From Vreelandella rituensis (lineage in GTDB: Bacteria; Pseudomonadota; Gammaproteobacteria; Pseudomonadales; Halomonadaceae), in NCBI RefSeq assembly GCF_003336665.1, contig NZ_QPIJ01000013.1, positions 1 through 64,000 on the forward strand: DNA of 64,000 nucleotides, written 5' to 3'. Within the stretch, counting starts at the first letter, position 1. The number at the start of each line of letters is the position of its first letter. Under the pieces are notes generated by a model. The model was not told the DNA's origin. It ran no database searches and saw nothing but the letters and a program-made list of their open reading frames with translations. Positions 54,783-64,000 of the stretch are shown here, piece after piece. The translations under genes were made by a program, and so were the position numbers.

Positions 54783-55565
54783 ATGATTAGTGCCAATATT
54801 ATAACATTGAATGAAGAATCAAACATTGGCCCATGTATAGATTCTGTACTTCAGGTATGTGATGAAGTTATCGTGGTGGACTCGGGGAGTGTTGATAAAA
54901 CCGTGGAGATAGCTGAATCAAAGGGTGCAAAGGTAGTTTTTCAAAAATATTTAGGCGATGGTTTTCAAAAGAATATTGCTAATGAATATGTAAAAAATAA
55001 ATGGATCTTAAGCATTGATGCCGATGAAAGGTTAACGCCGGAGGCGGTAAAAAGCGTAAACGAAATAGATTTTGAAAATGCTTCTTTCAATGCTTATGCT
55101 TTTCGTCGCCGAAACATGATTGGTTCCAGATGGATTCGTCAATGTGGGTGGTATCCAGATTTTTGTGTGCGTCTTTATAACAAAGATAAATGCCAGTTTA
55201 AGAAAGTAGAGCAGCACTCTAGCATTGAGACGGATAAAGTAAAATTTCTTGATGCCGACTTGATCCATTATTCATTCTCAAATATAGGTGAATTATTTGC
55301 CAAGCCTGGAAGGAATTTTAGTGGGCGAGCAGCAAAAATTTTGTATAAAAAAGGAAAGAAGGTAAATGCTTTTTCTCCGTTTCTTCATGGAAGTAGCGCT
55401 TTTTTAAAAAAATACTTTTTACAACGTGGCTTTCTGGAGGGAGTAGATGGGATGACGGTTTCAATAAGTGCTGCAATTAGTAGTTATTTAAAATATGCCA
55501 AACTTCTTGAGTATTATCGCGACTCTTTTGTGCGTGAAAAAGAAGATTTTAATAAAATATGGTAG
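54783..55565 (+). CDS. LPS-core glycosyltransferase, family 2 (WaaE-like)
   Basis: A 260-residue cytoplasmic glycosyltransferase with the GT-A nucleotide-binding region SANIITLNEESNIGPCIDSV, VVDSGSVDKTVEIAES and metal-binding DADERLTPEA. WaaE/KdtX-type enzymes share this layout and usually add glucose to inner-core heptose. It is the first gene of the AT-rich island, 20 bp before the GT4 gene. The sugar is not predictable. Confidence 0.85.
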   Translation: MISANIITLNEESNIGPCIDSVLQVCDEVIVVDSGSVDKTVEIAESKGAKVVFQKYLGDGFQKNIANEYVKNKWILSIDADERLTPEAVKSVNEIDFENASFNAYAFRRRNMIGSRWIRQCGWYPDFCVRLYNKDKCQFKKVEQHSSIETDKVKFLDADLIHYSFSNIGELFAKPGRNFSGRAAKILYKKGKKVNAFSPFLHGSSAFLKKYFLQRGFLEGVDGMTVSISAAISSYLKYAKLLEYYRDSFVREKEDFNKIW

Positions 55566-55584
55566 TTTTTGAAAGGAGAAAAAT

Positions 55585-56616
55585 TTGAAACTAGTCCATG
55601 TGAATTTGGCAAAAGGTTTTGGAGGTGGCGAACGGCAGACTGCCTTATTGATTAAGGCACTTTCCAATTATAATGAATTACAACAGATATTGGTATGTCG
55701 AAAAGATTCTCCTTTGCGTAAGCTTCTAGCAGAGGTGATTGGACTAGAGTTTATTAAGGCGAATCATCAATTGTCAGGCCACTCCTTGATAAAAGATGCT
55801 GATATTGTACATGCGCATGATGCAAAAGGTGTGCATTGGGCTTGTTGGCATTATTTTACCAAGAGAACACCCTATATAATAACCCGGAGGGTGAACTCAC
55901 CGGTGCGCAAAAAAGCAAGCAATCAATGGTGTTATTGTCACGCTGCACGACGAGTTGCTATTTCCTATTCCATTAAGAAGGGGCTTAGTGCTCGGAAGTG
56001 GGGGGAGGTAGATTTAATTGCTGATGCTTATTCAGGTTTCAGTTTTTCAAAAAAAATTAGTCAGTCTTTTAGAAATGAATTTTCTGGTAAATTCTTGGTT
56101 GGTCATGCCGGAGCGTTGGTAGATAGAACAAAAGGCCAGCGAATTTTATTGGAAGCAGCTCGGTTAGTAGAAACAGAGTATCCGGACATTCATTTTGTTT
56201 TTTTTGGTGAAGGAAAAGATGCCGCTATTCTTCAAAAGGAGTCAGTTGATCAAAAAAATGTTACATGGATGGGTTTCAAAGAAAATATCGGTGATTATTT
56301 GGCTGGACTGGATGTGTTTGCCTTTCCTTCGCGTAATGAAGGACTGGGGTCTGTTTTGCTCGATGTTATGGATGCAGGAGTCCCCATCATTGCATCGAAT
56401 GTAGGCGGAATTCCAGACATAGTGAAACATGGGGAAACAGGACTTCTCTTTGATAAAGAAAATGTTAGCTCTCTAATTAATGAGTTGGAAAAATTATATT
56501 TTTCCTTATCTATGCGAAATAAATTAAAGAAAGAAGCTAGGGTAATTTTAAAGCATTACAGTGCTGAAGTTGCCGCTAAAAAATATTATGATGTTTACTT
56601 GTCGGTTTTAGTTTAA
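55585..56616 (+). CDS. Glycosyltransferase, family 4
   Basis: A 343-residue GT-B enzyme. The N-terminal GFGGGERQTALLIKAL and the C-terminal donor-binding segment FPSRNEGLGSVLLDVMDAGVPIIASNVGGIPDI (about 250-282) are typical of GT4. TTG 55585 is the start, backed by AGGAG seven bases upstream. It is probably co-transcribed with the GT2 gene and acts on LPS core. Confidence 0.87.
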   Translation: MKLVHVNLAKGFGGGERQTALLIKALSNYNELQQILVCRKDSPLRKLLAEVIGLEFIKANHQLSGHSLIKDADIVHAHDAKGVHWACWHYFTKRTPYIITRRVNSPVRKKASNQWCYCHAARRVAISYSIKKGLSARKWGEVDLIADAYSGFSFSKKISQSFRNEFSGKFLVGHAGALVDRTKGQRILLEAARLVETEYPDIHFVFFGEGKDAAILQKESVDQKNVTWMGFKENIGDYLAGLDVFAFPSRNEGLGSVLLDVMDAGVPIIASNVGGIPDIVKHGETGLLFDKENVSSLINELEKLYFSLSMRNKLKKEARVILKHYSAEVAAKKYYDVYLSVLV

Positions 56617-56688
56617 AATTATAATCAAGGTGTAATATTTTGAGTGTGCGGCATTCAAAATAAATTTTATTTTATGAGGTTTTAGCTT

Positions 56689-57276
56689 GTGGAATATTTT
56701 TATCTTGAAAAAGAGATGCTGCTCGCGGAAGGTAATAAAAGGTTTTGTTTTCAGCATCCTAATGATTTTAGGAAATGTATAAAGGTTAAAAAGAGGAGAG
56801 ATGGCTGGGAAGAAAATTTGATTGAGTGGTTTTATTTAAGATCATTGAGTTTCAAAAAATATGAAGTGCCTTGTTTGGTTAAATGTTATGGATGGGTTTC
56901 AACAAATATTGGCTATGGCGTTGTCTTTGATAAGGTGGTAGACGAAGATGGCTCAGATTCTTTGACTTTAAAAAAATTTATAAAAGAAGAGTATGAAAAG
57001 TTGTCTTGCGAAACTGTATTGGAAATGGCCGAAGAGCTCAAGAAGCACTGTTTAGGATATAGTATTGCAGTAACTGAGCCGAATGAGAATAATATTATGG
57101 TAAGAAAAGAAGCATCAGGTTGCAAATTTGTTCTTATTGATGGGATTGGGGGGAGAGAAGGGGTAAGCATAAAAAATATTTTATATATTATTTTTTCTTT
57201 CTACGCACGTAGAAAAACTAAGAAACAATTTTTCCGATTTGAAAAAAAAATAAAGATATGGTTTGATAGAGGCTAA
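56689..57276 (+). CDS. YrbL-family protein (copy 1)
   Basis: A 195-residue protein resembling E. coli YrbL, a PhoP-controlled protein of unclear function with a kinase-like layout. Matching segments are PCLVKCYGWVSTNIGYGVVFDKVVDEDG (about 60-87) and VTEPNENNIMV, then VLIDGIGGREG. The catalytic-loop position that is Asp in kinases is Glu here, as E. coli YrbL also lacks Asp. Start is GTG 56689. Paralogous to the next gene and in the same orientation. Confidence 0.78.
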   Translation: MEYFYLEKEMLLAEGNKRFCFQHPNDFRKCIKVKKRRDGWEENLIEWFYLRSLSFKKYEVPCLVKCYGWVSTNIGYGVVFDKVVDEDGSDSLTLKKFIKEEYEKLSCETVLEMAEELKKHCLGYSIAVTEPNENNIMVRKEASGCKFVLIDGIGGREGVSIKNILYIIFSFYARRKTKKQFFRFEKKIKIWFDRG

Positions 57277-57428
57277 TTTAATGAATAAAGAATATAGTAA
57301 AATTAAATATTTTTTATGTTTAATGGTATTTAATTTTAATTAATTAAAGTCGGTTGAGTTATTGTAAATAATAGCGGCTACTTAGAAGTATTTTATAGTA
57401 AAGAGCGGGTATTTTTAATAATTATTGG

Positions 57429-58034
57429 ATGTTCGATATAGAGATGAATGATTTTTATCTTAACAATAAATTGGAGTTGAACGAAGATTCTTTGTTTTCG
57501 TCAGGCTCGGAAAGGGATTGCTATTTATATAAGTTTAAAGGTAAATCTTTTTGTGTAAAAATTTCGCATGGAAGAGATAGAAATAAAAAGCAAAATGAGA
57601 AAGAGGCAGACTACTATGATTATTTGGCTCGAAATAGAAAGAGTTTTTTTCATATGCCTAAATGCTATGGGTGGGTCGAGACTAACAAAGGTACAGGTTT
57701 GGTTTTTGATTTTGTTATGGATTCAAATGGTAATCCAGCTAAAAATTTAGAAGATTATGTTTTAGATAAAGGCGTTGATGAGAGCTTAGAAAGTGGACTG
57801 TCAACGCTTAAAAATTACTTGATAAAAAATAATATTATTGTTTGTGATCTTAAAGAAAAAAATGTTTTGTACCAATGTGGGGGTAATGATGAAGTATTTC
57901 TTTGGATTGTCGATGGAATAGGAGATAGGGGGTTTTTGAAGTTATCGTCAGATTTTAAAATAATAGGCAGAAAAAAAATAAAACGTCACTGGAAAAGGTT
58001 TGTGATACGTTTAGAAAGGCTAAAGAAGAGCTGA
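57429..58034 (+). CDS. YrbL-family protein (copy 2)
   Basis: A 201-residue paralogue of the preceding gene. The YrbL segment PKCYGWVETNKGTGLVFDFVMDSNGNPAKN is clear. Unlike copy 1 it has VCDLKEKNVLY, keeping the kinase-type D-x-K-x-x-N pattern, and IVDGIGDRG as a DFG-like segment; an N-terminal Lys in FCVKISHG could be the ATP lysine. It may be an LPS sugar kinase like the WaaP and KdkA kinases, but this is inference. A 152-bp AT-rich gap without a gene separates the copies. Confidence 0.8.
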   Translation: MFDIEMNDFYLNNKLELNEDSLFSSGSERDCYLYKFKGKSFCVKISHGRDRNKKQNEKEADYYDYLARNRKSFFHMPKCYGWVETNKGTGLVFDFVMDSNGNPAKNLEDYVLDKGVDESLESGLSTLKNYLIKNNIIVCDLKEKNVLYQCGGNDEVFLWIVDGIGDRGFLKLSSDFKIIGRKKIKRHWKRFVIRLERLKKS

Positions 58035-58081
58035 TTAATTCCTTGTGTTTTTCGATAATGGCCGTATTGTAAGCCATTTAA

Positions 58082-58261
58082 GTCTATTGCCATGCAAAGA
58101 TTACTTATTATCGAGACCACCCCGAAGAAGCCAAGCGAATCATTGGCCACGCCAACGCTTATGTAGCGCAATTCATGGATGAGAAGCGTGAGAGGCTGAT
58201 AGGGCTACTGGTTATGCGTAAATATTTTGAAAAATCGGGTCAGTTACCCCCATTATTGTAA
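58082..58261 (+). pseudogene. Remnant of a GT90-type LPS glycosyltransferase
   Basis: An open stretch without a start codon encodes the C-terminal part YYRDHPEEAKRIIGHANAY..VAQF..DEKRERLIGLLVMRKYF and ends TAA at 58259-58261. The pattern resembles the C-terminus of LpsA/CAP10-type (GT90) glycosyltransferases. It follows the AT-rich island directly, its base composition is like the flanking core genome, and its end overlaps convergent kdkA. It looks like the stump of an ancestral gene replaced by the island. Confidence 0.6.
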
Positions 58262-58956
58262 TATCCCTGATGAATCATCTGCATGAGCGAGGGGGCGGTA
58301 AATTTCTTCACAGATCTCTCAAGCCTGCCCAGGTTAGACTCCTGCCATTTACCCGGTCGGCGCAACCGACAGCGATCCAGGTCAATCAACCATACCTGAT
58401 CTTGGTCATCCACGAGCAGGTTGCGGGCATTAAGGTCGACATGGTCCAGGCCCGCCTCGTGAAAACGTCGGACTGTTTCTCCCACCTGCCTGAGTAAGGC
58501 GCTATCGGCGCTGCCCTCCAGCAAACGGTCCGCCAGGGCGCGGGCGCCGGGGATGCGCACGGTGATCAGCGCGGCTTCATAGGTGAGACCATGGCGCGTC
58601 ACACTTGCGGCAACCGGCCTGGGTACTGGCAGGCCTCGCTCGAAAAGCTCAGCGGTAAGACGCAGTTCGCGAAAGGCGCGCGTTTTTTCAAGGCCTGTCC
58701 AGAGGTAGCGAGAAGCGCTGAGCCTGGCGATCAAGCCGCCACGGCGGTAGGGCCTAAGTACCCACTGAGCATTGCCTGCATCCAGAAAAAGACTCGAACC
58801 TCGGCCCGGTGCTTCTCCTACCACCTTGCCTTGGCGACGCCAGTGATCAGGCTCGAACCAGGCGCTACCGATTTGGTGGGAAAGGCCGGCGTCACATAAA
58901 CTGTCCACCTCATGTAAAATGAGACTCTTTCCCTGCAGGAGTGTCGCCAAGCGCAT
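58240..58956 (-). CDS. kdkA: 3-deoxy-D-manno-octulosonic acid kinase
   Basis: A 238-residue kinase that phosphorylates Kdo of lipid A-Kdo. The kinase catalytic loop appears as FHEAGLDHVDLNARNLLVDD and the metal-binding segment as VWLIDLDRCRL. PYRRGGLIARLSASRYLWTG is a KdkA-type N-lobe motif. ATG 58956 follows AAAGGGGAC; a longer frame opens at 59142. The start codon overlaps the divergent heptosyltransferase start at 58955. Confidence 0.9.
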   Translation of the reverse strand: MRLATLLQGKSLILHEVDSLCDAGLSHQIGSAWFEPDHWRRQGKVVGEAPGRGSSLFLDAGNAQWVLRPYRRGGLIARLSASRYLWTGLEKTRAFRELRLTAELFERGLPVPRPVAASVTRHGLTYEAALITVRIPGARALADRLLEGSADSALLRQVGETVRRFHEAGLDHVDLNARNLLVDDQDQVWLIDLDRCRLRRPGKWQESNLGRLERSVKKFTAPSLMQMIHQGYYNNGGN

Positions 58957-60067
58957 GAAGTCCCCTTTGCCTGTTAATCCCGAACATATCGCCATTCTTC
59001 GCCTTTCCGCGCTGGGCGATGTGTGCAATCTGGTGCCGACGGTGCGTGCCTTGCAGCGCCAATGGCCGAATGCACGCATCACCTGGATCATCGGCAAGGG
59101 AGAATACAGTTTACTGGCCGGGCTTTCCGGGGTCGAGTTCATCGTTTACGACAAGGCGACAGGGCTTGCCGGCATGCGGGCGCTGTGGCGGGAGCTTTCC
59201 GCGACGCGTTTCGATGTGTTGCTGCATATGCAGCAAGCCATTCGCGCAAGCATCCTGTCGCTGGGCCTGAAAGCCGAGGTGCGTATCGGTTACGACAAGG
59301 CGCGTGCCAAGGATGCCCAGCATTGGTTCACTCAGTACCAGCTGGCTCCGCATCCCCGTGCCCATGTGCTGGAGTCGTTCATGGATTTCGCTCGGCTGCT
59401 GGGAGTGGAAGATGACACCCTGGAGTGGAACATGCCGGTGCCCGGCATTGCCTATGAAGAGGCCTTGTCACTGAGTGGCGAAGCTCCTTATCTTGTGATC
59501 AATCCCTGCAGCAGTGCGCGAATTGGCAATAAACGTAATTGGTCTGTGGAAGGGTACGCTAGCGTGGTGGAACACGCCTGGATACATCACGGCCTCAAAA
59601 GTGTGTTAACCGGAGGTGGAAACCCTCGAGAGCGTGAGATGGGCGATCAAATTGAAGCCCTGTGTCAGCCAGGTAGTGTGATTAATGCGATCGGCGGCAC
59701 GTCGCTTAAAGGTGTATTAGCACTTATTGACCAAGCGCGCGCCGTCATTGCACCTGATACAGGCCCCGTGCATATGGCGAATGCCATGAGGACTCCCACC
59801 CTAGGGTTATACGCTTCAAATGACCCGAACCGCACCGGCCCCTATTTATGGCGTGACTTTGTCGTCAATGCCTACCCGGATGCGGTGCGTGCCTACTTGC
59901 ACAAAAGGGTTGAAGAAGTGAGTTGGGGACAACGTGTACGTCATCCCGATGCCATGGAGCTCATTAGTGCCGAGCATGTGATCGCCAAGCTGGATAGTCT
60001 TTTGGCCGATAGCGTGCCGCAACCACCCGATCATTCATCCGAGACAGGAAGCGCCCATGAAAGTTGA
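58955..60067 (+). CDS. GT9 heptosyltransferase, WaaC/OpsX-like
   Basis: A 370-residue GT9 enzyme likely adding the first heptose to Kdo. [22 protein letters not shown] near residue 12-33, [20 protein letters not shown] and [23 protein letters not shown] are present. WaaC is the best guess, but a third, OpsX-type heptosyltransferase is possible. ATG 58955 or ATG 58919 could start it; 58919 would overlap kdkA by 38 bases. It overlaps hldE by 11 bases. Confidence 0.85.
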   Translation: MKSPLPVNPEHIAILRLSALGDVCNLVPTVRALQRQWPNARITWIIGKGEYSLLAGLSGVEFIVYDKATGLAGMRALWRELSATRFDVLLHMQQAIRASILSLGLKAEVRIGYDKARAKDAQHWFTQYQLAPHPRAHVLESFMDFARLLGVEDDTLEWNMPVPGIAYEEALSLSGEAPYLVINPCSSARIGNKRNWSVEGYASVVEHAWIHHGLKSVLTGGGNPREREMGDQIEALCQPGSVINAIGGTSLKGVLALIDQARAVIAPDTGPVHMANAMRTPTLGLYASNDPNRTGPYLWRDFVVNAYPDAVRAYLHKRVEEVSWGQRVRHPDAMELISAEHVIAKLDSLLADSVPQPPDHSSETGSAHES

Positions 60068-61487
60068 TCTCACCGCCTTCGAGCAAGCTCGGGTACTGAT
60101 CGTCGGTGACGTCATGCTGGATCGCTATTGGCATGGTGGCACTTCGCGTATTTCTCCCGAGGCGCCGGTACCGGTGGTGCGAGTGGAAAACGCTGAGGAC
60201 CGCCCCGGTGGCGCCGCCAACGTGGCATTGAACGTAGCGGCATTGGGTGGGCATGCTGCTTTGGCCGGTGTGGTCGGCTGCGATGAAAATGCTCGGCTAT
60301 TGCAAGAACGGCTAGTATCCGCCGAAGTAAATACTTACTTTCAGCACAGCAGCGAGGTGCCGACCATTACCAAGCTGCGGGTGATGAGTCGCAACCAGCA
60401 GTTACTGCGCCTGGATTTCGAAGACCCCCTTGAAGCGGTGAATACCGATGAGTTGCTGGTATCGGTGGAACGAGCCCTGCCCGCCTGTGACGTGGTGGTA
60501 CTTTCCGATTATGGCAAGGGAACCCTTGATCAGATCGAGCGTTTGATCGACTTGGCACGTGCCCATGGCAAGCGTGTCTTGGTCGACCCCAAAGGCCGGG
60601 ATTTTTCACGTTACCGTGGCGCCAGTGTGATAACGCCCAATCTGGCAGAATTCGAAGCCATTGCCGGGCCTTGCCGTACGGATGCAGAGCTTGCCCAGCG
60701 GGGTGAAGCCCTGCGTGCGGAACTCGCACTGGAAGCGTTGCTGATCACTCGCAGTGAAAAGGGCATGACCTTGATTCGTGAAGGGCACGCCCCCTTGCAC
60801 TTGCCCACCCGTGCCCAGGAAGTGTTCGATGTCACCGGTGCCGGCGATACGGTAATCGGGGTGCTGGGGCTGGCATTGGCGGCGGGGCATGGCCTGCCTG
60901 AAGCGATGATGCTGGCCAATCTGGCAGCGGGCTTGGTCGTGGCCAAGCCGGGCACCGCCACGCTCTCGGTTGCCGAGCTGTATACCGCCTTGCACGGTGA
61001 CAAACTGGCCGAATTCGGCGTGATAGACCCAACGCTGCTGGTGGAAGCGGTACGCGCCGCCCAGGCTCGTGGTGAGCGCGTGGTGATGACCAATGGCTGC
61101 TTCGATATTCTGCACGCCGGACACGTGGCCTATCTCGAGCAGGCCAAGCGGTTAGGCGAGCGACTGATCGTGGCGGTCAATGACGATGCCTCGATCGCAC
61201 GCCTGAAAGGGCCTCAGCGGCCAATCAATCCGCTGGCTAGGCGCATGCAGGTATTGGCAGGCTTGGGCGCCGTCGACTGGGTGGTGCCGTTTGCCGAGGA
61301 CACACCGCAAGCGCTGATTGAGGTGGTATTGCCTGACGTCCTGGTGAAGGGCGGGGACTATCATCCCGATGACATCGCCGGCGGTACCGCCGTGCGGGCC
61401 AATGGCGGCGAGGTCAAGGTGCTGGGGTTCGAAGACGGCGTTTCCACCACGGCCATGATCGCGACGATCGTTGATCGTGAGCGCTGA
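60057..61487 (+). CDS. hldE: Bifunctional heptose 7-phosphate kinase / heptose 1-phosphate adenylyltransferase
   Basis: A 476-residue two-domain enzyme of ADP-heptose synthesis. Residues about 1-320 are a ribokinase-type kinase ([22 protein letters not shown]); residues about 340-476 are a nucleotidyltransferase ([19 protein letters not shown]). It works with gmhB and hldD, both in this window. It is coupled to waaA by a TGATG overlap. Confidence 0.96.
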   Translation: MKVDLTAFEQARVLIVGDVMLDRYWHGGTSRISPEAPVPVVRVENAEDRPGGAANVALNVAALGGHAALAGVVGCDENARLLQERLVSAEVNTYFQHSSEVPTITKLRVMSRNQQLLRLDFEDPLEAVNTDELLVSVERALPACDVVVLSDYGKGTLDQIERLIDLARAHGKRVLVDPKGRDFSRYRGASVITPNLAEFEAIAGPCRTDAELAQRGEALRAELALEALLITRSEKGMTLIREGHAPLHLPTRAQEVFDVTGAGDTVIGVLGLALAAGHGLPEAMMLANLAAGLVVAKPGTATLSVAELYTALHGDKLAEFGVIDPTLLVEAVRAAQARGERVVMTNGCFDILHAGHVAYLEQAKRLGERLIVAVNDDASIARLKGPQRPINPLARRMQVLAGLGAVDWVVPFAEDTPQALIEVVLPDVLVKGGDYHPDDIAGGTAVRANGGEVKVLGFEDGVSTTAMIATIVDRER

Positions 61488-62806
61488 TGGGATTCTCGAA
61501 AAAGCTTCCACGCTATCTTTACAGTGCCGCGCTCTATGCGCTTTCCCCCCTTATCTGGTGGCGAATACATCGAGAGCAAGTACCCACTAACTCACGCTGG
61601 GAACGATTGGGTTTCTCTCCTGACTTACCCGCCGATGCACCTGTGATCTGGCTGCATTGTGCCTCGGTAGGTGAAGTTCGTGCGGCCAGGCCGTTGCTTG
61701 AGGCGCTCCTGGCGCGCTATCCCGTCCACACGGTGCTACTCACCACCATGACGGCGACCGGTGCCCAGCAGGCCCAGGCGCTCATGGCTGAAAAAGGGAG
61801 TTCGCGCCTTGTCCACGGGTTCTTGCCCCTGGACTTTCCCGGTGTCGCCCGACGATTTGTACGCCGCGTTCGCCCGGTGCTGGCGCTGATGTTCGAAACG
61901 GAACTTTGGCCTAACCTTCTTGACGCCTGTCATCGCCGCAAGGTACCGCTAGCCGTCGTGAATGGGCGGTTATCGCCCGGTGCTTTTAGCCGCTATCAGC
62001 GCATTCGGCCGTTATTGAACGCCGCTTTGCAGCAAGTCACCTGGTTGGCGGCCAAGTCCGAGGCGGATGCCGAGCGCTTTCAAGCACTGGGCATGACCCG
62101 GGATAAAACCGCGGTGATAGGGTCGCTGAAATTCGATATGCCCTCTCAGGATAAGGCGCTAAAAGAAGGTGAGCACTTACGTCACAGTTTCGGAAAACGG
62201 CCTGTGTGGGTGGCCGGGTCAACCCGTGATGGCGAAGAAAAATTGCTGCTGGAAGCCCATCGGCAATTACGCCAAAAGCTGCCCGAGGCATTGCTGATCC
62301 TCGTGCCGCGCCATCCCCAACGCTTCGAGGACGTCGCCAGATTATGTGAGAGCTTTGGGCTGGCCACGGTGAGACGCAGACGAAATCAAGCCGTGCAGCC
62401 GTATACGGCGGTGTATCTCGGCGATACGTTGGGCGAGCTTGCCATGCTTTACGCGGCGGGCGACATGGCGTTTGTCGGCGGTAGCTTGGTGCCGTTGGGC
62501 GGGCATAATGTGCTAGAACCGGCAGCCTTGGGCCTACCGGTGATTAGCGGGCCCTCATGGGAGAATTTCGAGGATGTCGCCCCGCTGTTGCATCAGGCTG
62601 GCGCCTTGACCCGCGTCGAGAACAGCCAGTCGCTCAGCGAGGCACTTTATCAGTTGGCTTGTCAGCCAGCGCTACGTCAACAGCAGGGTGACGCTGCACA
62701 AAACGTGGTGAAAGCCCATCAAGGGGCGCTGCAGCGCACGCTCGATGGGCTTGAGAGGTTGTTGCCAGCGACGGTTTCGCCTCTTGGCTCAAGTGAGCCG
62801 ACTTAG
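61487..62806 (+). CDS. waaA: 3-deoxy-D-manno-octulosonic-acid (Kdo) transferase
   Basis: A 439-residue membrane-anchored GT30 enzyme linking Kdo to lipid IVA. An N-terminal hydrophobic anchor is followed by [20 protein letters not shown] (holding the conserved acidic residue), [17 protein letters not shown] and the C-terminal [21 protein letters not shown]. Its stop overlaps the rpiA stop on the other strand. Confidence 0.95.
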   Translation: MGFSKKLPRYLYSAALYALSPLIWWRIHREQVPTNSRWERLGFSPDLPADAPVIWLHCASVGEVRAARPLLEALLARYPVHTVLLTTMTATGAQQAQALMAEKGSSRLVHGFLPLDFPGVARRFVRRVRPVLALMFETELWPNLLDACHRRKVPLAVVNGRLSPGAFSRYQRIRPLLNAALQQVTWLAAKSEADAERFQALGMTRDKTAVIGSLKFDMPSQDKALKEGEHLRHSFGKRPVWVAGSTRDGEEKLLLEAHRQLRQKLPEALLILVPRHPQRFEDVARLCESFGLATVRRRRNQAVQPYTAVYLGDTLGELAMLYAAGDMAFVGGSLVPLGGHNVLEPAALGLPVISGPSWENFEDVAPLLHQAGALTRVENSQSLSEALYQLACQPALRQQQGDAAQNVVKAHQGALQRTLDGLERLLPATVSPLGSSEPT

Positions 62807-63477
62807 CGCAGCGCTGTACGCTCCACGCCGTCCTCCTTGCCCAGCAGCAGCACATCGGCGCCCCGAGCGGCAAACAAGCCGTTGGTTACCACTCCCACGA
62901 TATTGTTGAGCTGGACTTCCATGGCGAGAGGGTCTTCGATCATGAAATCAAAACAATCGATGATCTGGTTACCGTTATCGGTGATCACGCCTTCGCGATA
63001 AACCGGATCCGCGCCCAGCTTGACCAATTCGCGGGCCACATAGGAGCGCGCCATGGGAATCACTTCAATCGGCAGCGGAAATGCGCCCAGTTGAGCGACG
63101 TACTTGGAGCCGTCGGCGATGCAGATGAAGCGTTCGGCGCAGGCGGCTACAACCTTTTCCTGAGTGAGGGCGGCACCGCCACCCTTGATCATATGCAAGC
63201 GAGCGGTTACTTCGTCGGCACCGTCGATGTAAAAAGGCACGGTGCCCACACTATTGAGCGGAAACACTTCGATGCCATGGCGTTCCAGGCGTTCGGCACT
63301 GGCTTTGGAGCTGGCCACGGCACCCTTGAAGTCGCCTTTGTGCTTTGCCAGTCGGTCGATAAACAGGTTGGCCGTGGAGCCCGTACCGATCCCTAACACC
63401 GTGTCTTTATCCAGCCAGGGTTCGATTTCACGGAGAGCGGCGTCGGCGACGGCGGATTTGAGTTCGTCTTGGGTCAT
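62803..63477 (-). CDS. rpiA: Ribose-5-phosphate isomerase A
   Basis: A 224-residue enzyme of the pentose phosphate pathway. [18 protein letters not shown] (about 28-45), [27 protein letters not shown] and [11 protein letters not shown] are signature segments. ATG 63477 is preferred to 63495. It is divergent from ilvA, an arrangement known from pseudomonads. Confidence 0.96.
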   Translation of the reverse strand: MTQDELKSAVADAALREIEPWLDKDTVLGIGTGSTANLFIDRLAKHKGDFKGAVASSKASAERLERHGIEVFPLNSVGTVPFYIDGADEVTARLHMIKGGGAALTQEKVVAACAERFICIADGSKYVAQLGAFPLPIEVIPMARSYVARELVKLGADPVYREGVITDNGNQIIDCFDFMIEDPLAMEVQLNNIVGVVTNGLFAARGADVLLLGKEDGVERTALR

Positions 63478-63647
63478 GAGGGACTGCCTTTGCAAGGTCG
63501 GGAAAGATAGTGGTAACGCTGACCATTATATCGCTCAAATGTGAGCCTGCCGAGGATGAGTGCTGGACGCCACGGCTAGCGATCTGCTACGAATAAGGGC
63601 TTTATTCGCGCCGACATGGCGCTTTGCCAAGTTTTTGGGATAACAGA

Positions 63648-64000
63648 ATGCTCGAAGCTACCGTCAAGAAAATTCTCCAGTCACGGGTGTATGAAGCCGC
63701 TTGGGAAACCCCGATGTCACCAGCCCCCTTTTTGTCGCGTCGCTTCGATAACCAGATTCTGATTAAACGCGAAGATCTGCAACCAGTGTACTCGTTCAAG
63801 ATTCGCGGCGCCTACAACAAGATGGCGCAGCTCAGCGAGGAGCAAAAGGCCAAGGGTGTGATCGCGGCATCCGCCGGAAATCATGCCCAAGGTCTGGCCA
63901 TGGCGGCCAAGTTGATGGGGGTAAAAGCAGTCATTGTGATGCCGCGGATCACCCCGGATATCAAGGTGGCTGCGGTACGTGCCCGGGGAGCGAAAGTGAT
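63648..64000 (+). CDS. ilvA: Threonine ammonia-lyase, biosynthetic (5' part)
   Basis: The first 117 residues of a PLP-dependent threonine deaminase that starts isoleucine synthesis; the gene runs past the right edge. The PLP-lysine motif is LQPVYSFKIRGAYNKM (about 44-59) and SAGNHAQGLAMAA (about 78-90) follows. ATG 63648 matches the family N-terminus. Confidence 0.95.
   Translation, partial: MLEATVKKILQSRVYEAAWETPMSPAPFLSRRFDNQILIKREDLQPVYSFKIRGAYNKMAQLSEEQKAKGVIAASAGNHAQGLAMAAKLMGVKAVIVMPRITPDIKVAAVRARGAKV

Larger units (their letters stand above)
54661..58080 (+). other. AT-rich island within the LPS gene cluster
   Basis: From the end of the OpgB-like gene to just before the GT90 remnant the DNA is far more AT-rich than either side, with Lys/Asn/Phe-rich proteins and long A/T tracts. 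It carries four plus-strand genes: two glycosyltransferases and two YrbL-family proteins. A truncated LPS gene marks the right edge. No transposase, tRNA or flanking repeat was seen. This points to horizontal acquisition of an LPS-core variant cassette. Confidence 0.8.

Overview
The window looks like chromosomal DNA from a gammaproteobacterium of the Halomonadaceae (Halomonas-like). This is inferred from protein resemblance and gene order, not from a database search. The organism is Gram-negative: the window encodes heptose/Kdo lipopolysaccharide enzymes, curli secretion proteins and an OmpA-type lipoprotein. It spans the replication-origin neighbourhood. No rRNA, tRNA or CRISPR array was recognised.

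Layout. 1-5177 (+): the tail of a probable insertion sequence abuts a 5'-truncated mrpE, followed by an unusual Mrp-type antiporter operon (F, G, an A-C-terminal/B fusion, C, and a 947-residue tandem fusion of two antiporter modules). 5221-18388 (-): mgtE, the F-type ATP synthase operon atpIBEFHAGDC, parB, parA, rsmG and mnmG. 18389-18954: a non-coding, AT-rich, DnaA-box-containing region upstream of mnmG. 18955-23038 (-): a polar amino-acid ABC transporter, erpA and argC. 23248-27597 (+): a ClC-family gene, hemJ, thiD and hemL. 27739-32859: an unknown secreted protein and a curli cluster (csgDEFG then csgBA, all on the minus strand). 32860-36338 (+): rdgB, hemW, an OmpA-like lipoprotein and rlmJ. 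36355-40200 (-): mnmE, yidC, rnpA and rpmH. 40201-40743: the canonical rpmH-dnaA origin region with four perfect DnaA boxes. 40744-47097 (+): dnaA, dnaN, recF and gyrB. 47173-50875 (-): gmhB, glyS and glyQ. 50985-62806: LPS inner-core genes (hldD, waaF, a phosphoglycerol-transferase-like gene, kdkA, a second heptosyltransferase, hldE, waaA), interrupted by an AT-rich island holding two glycosyltransferases and two YrbL-family genes. 62803-64000: rpiA and the start of ilvA.

How it fits together. Replication initiation (dnaA, dnaN, gyrB, origin) and segregation (parA, parB and four perfect parS palindromes at 43.9-47.8 kb, two of them inside recF) share this region, but parAB lies about 25 kb from dnaA because about 18 kb separates mnmG from mnmE. 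The LPS genes cover ADP-heptose supply (hldE, gmhB, hldD), Kdo and heptose transfer (waaA, waaF, a WaaC-like enzyme) and Kdo phosphorylation (kdkA). The curli genes encode regulator, secretion channel, accessory factors, nucleator and a nine-repeat fibre subunit.

The most unusual features are the fused Mrp system with a degenerate second module, the second DnaA-box region at mnmG, the parS sites embedded in recF, and the tandem YrbL genes in a recently acquired LPS island.
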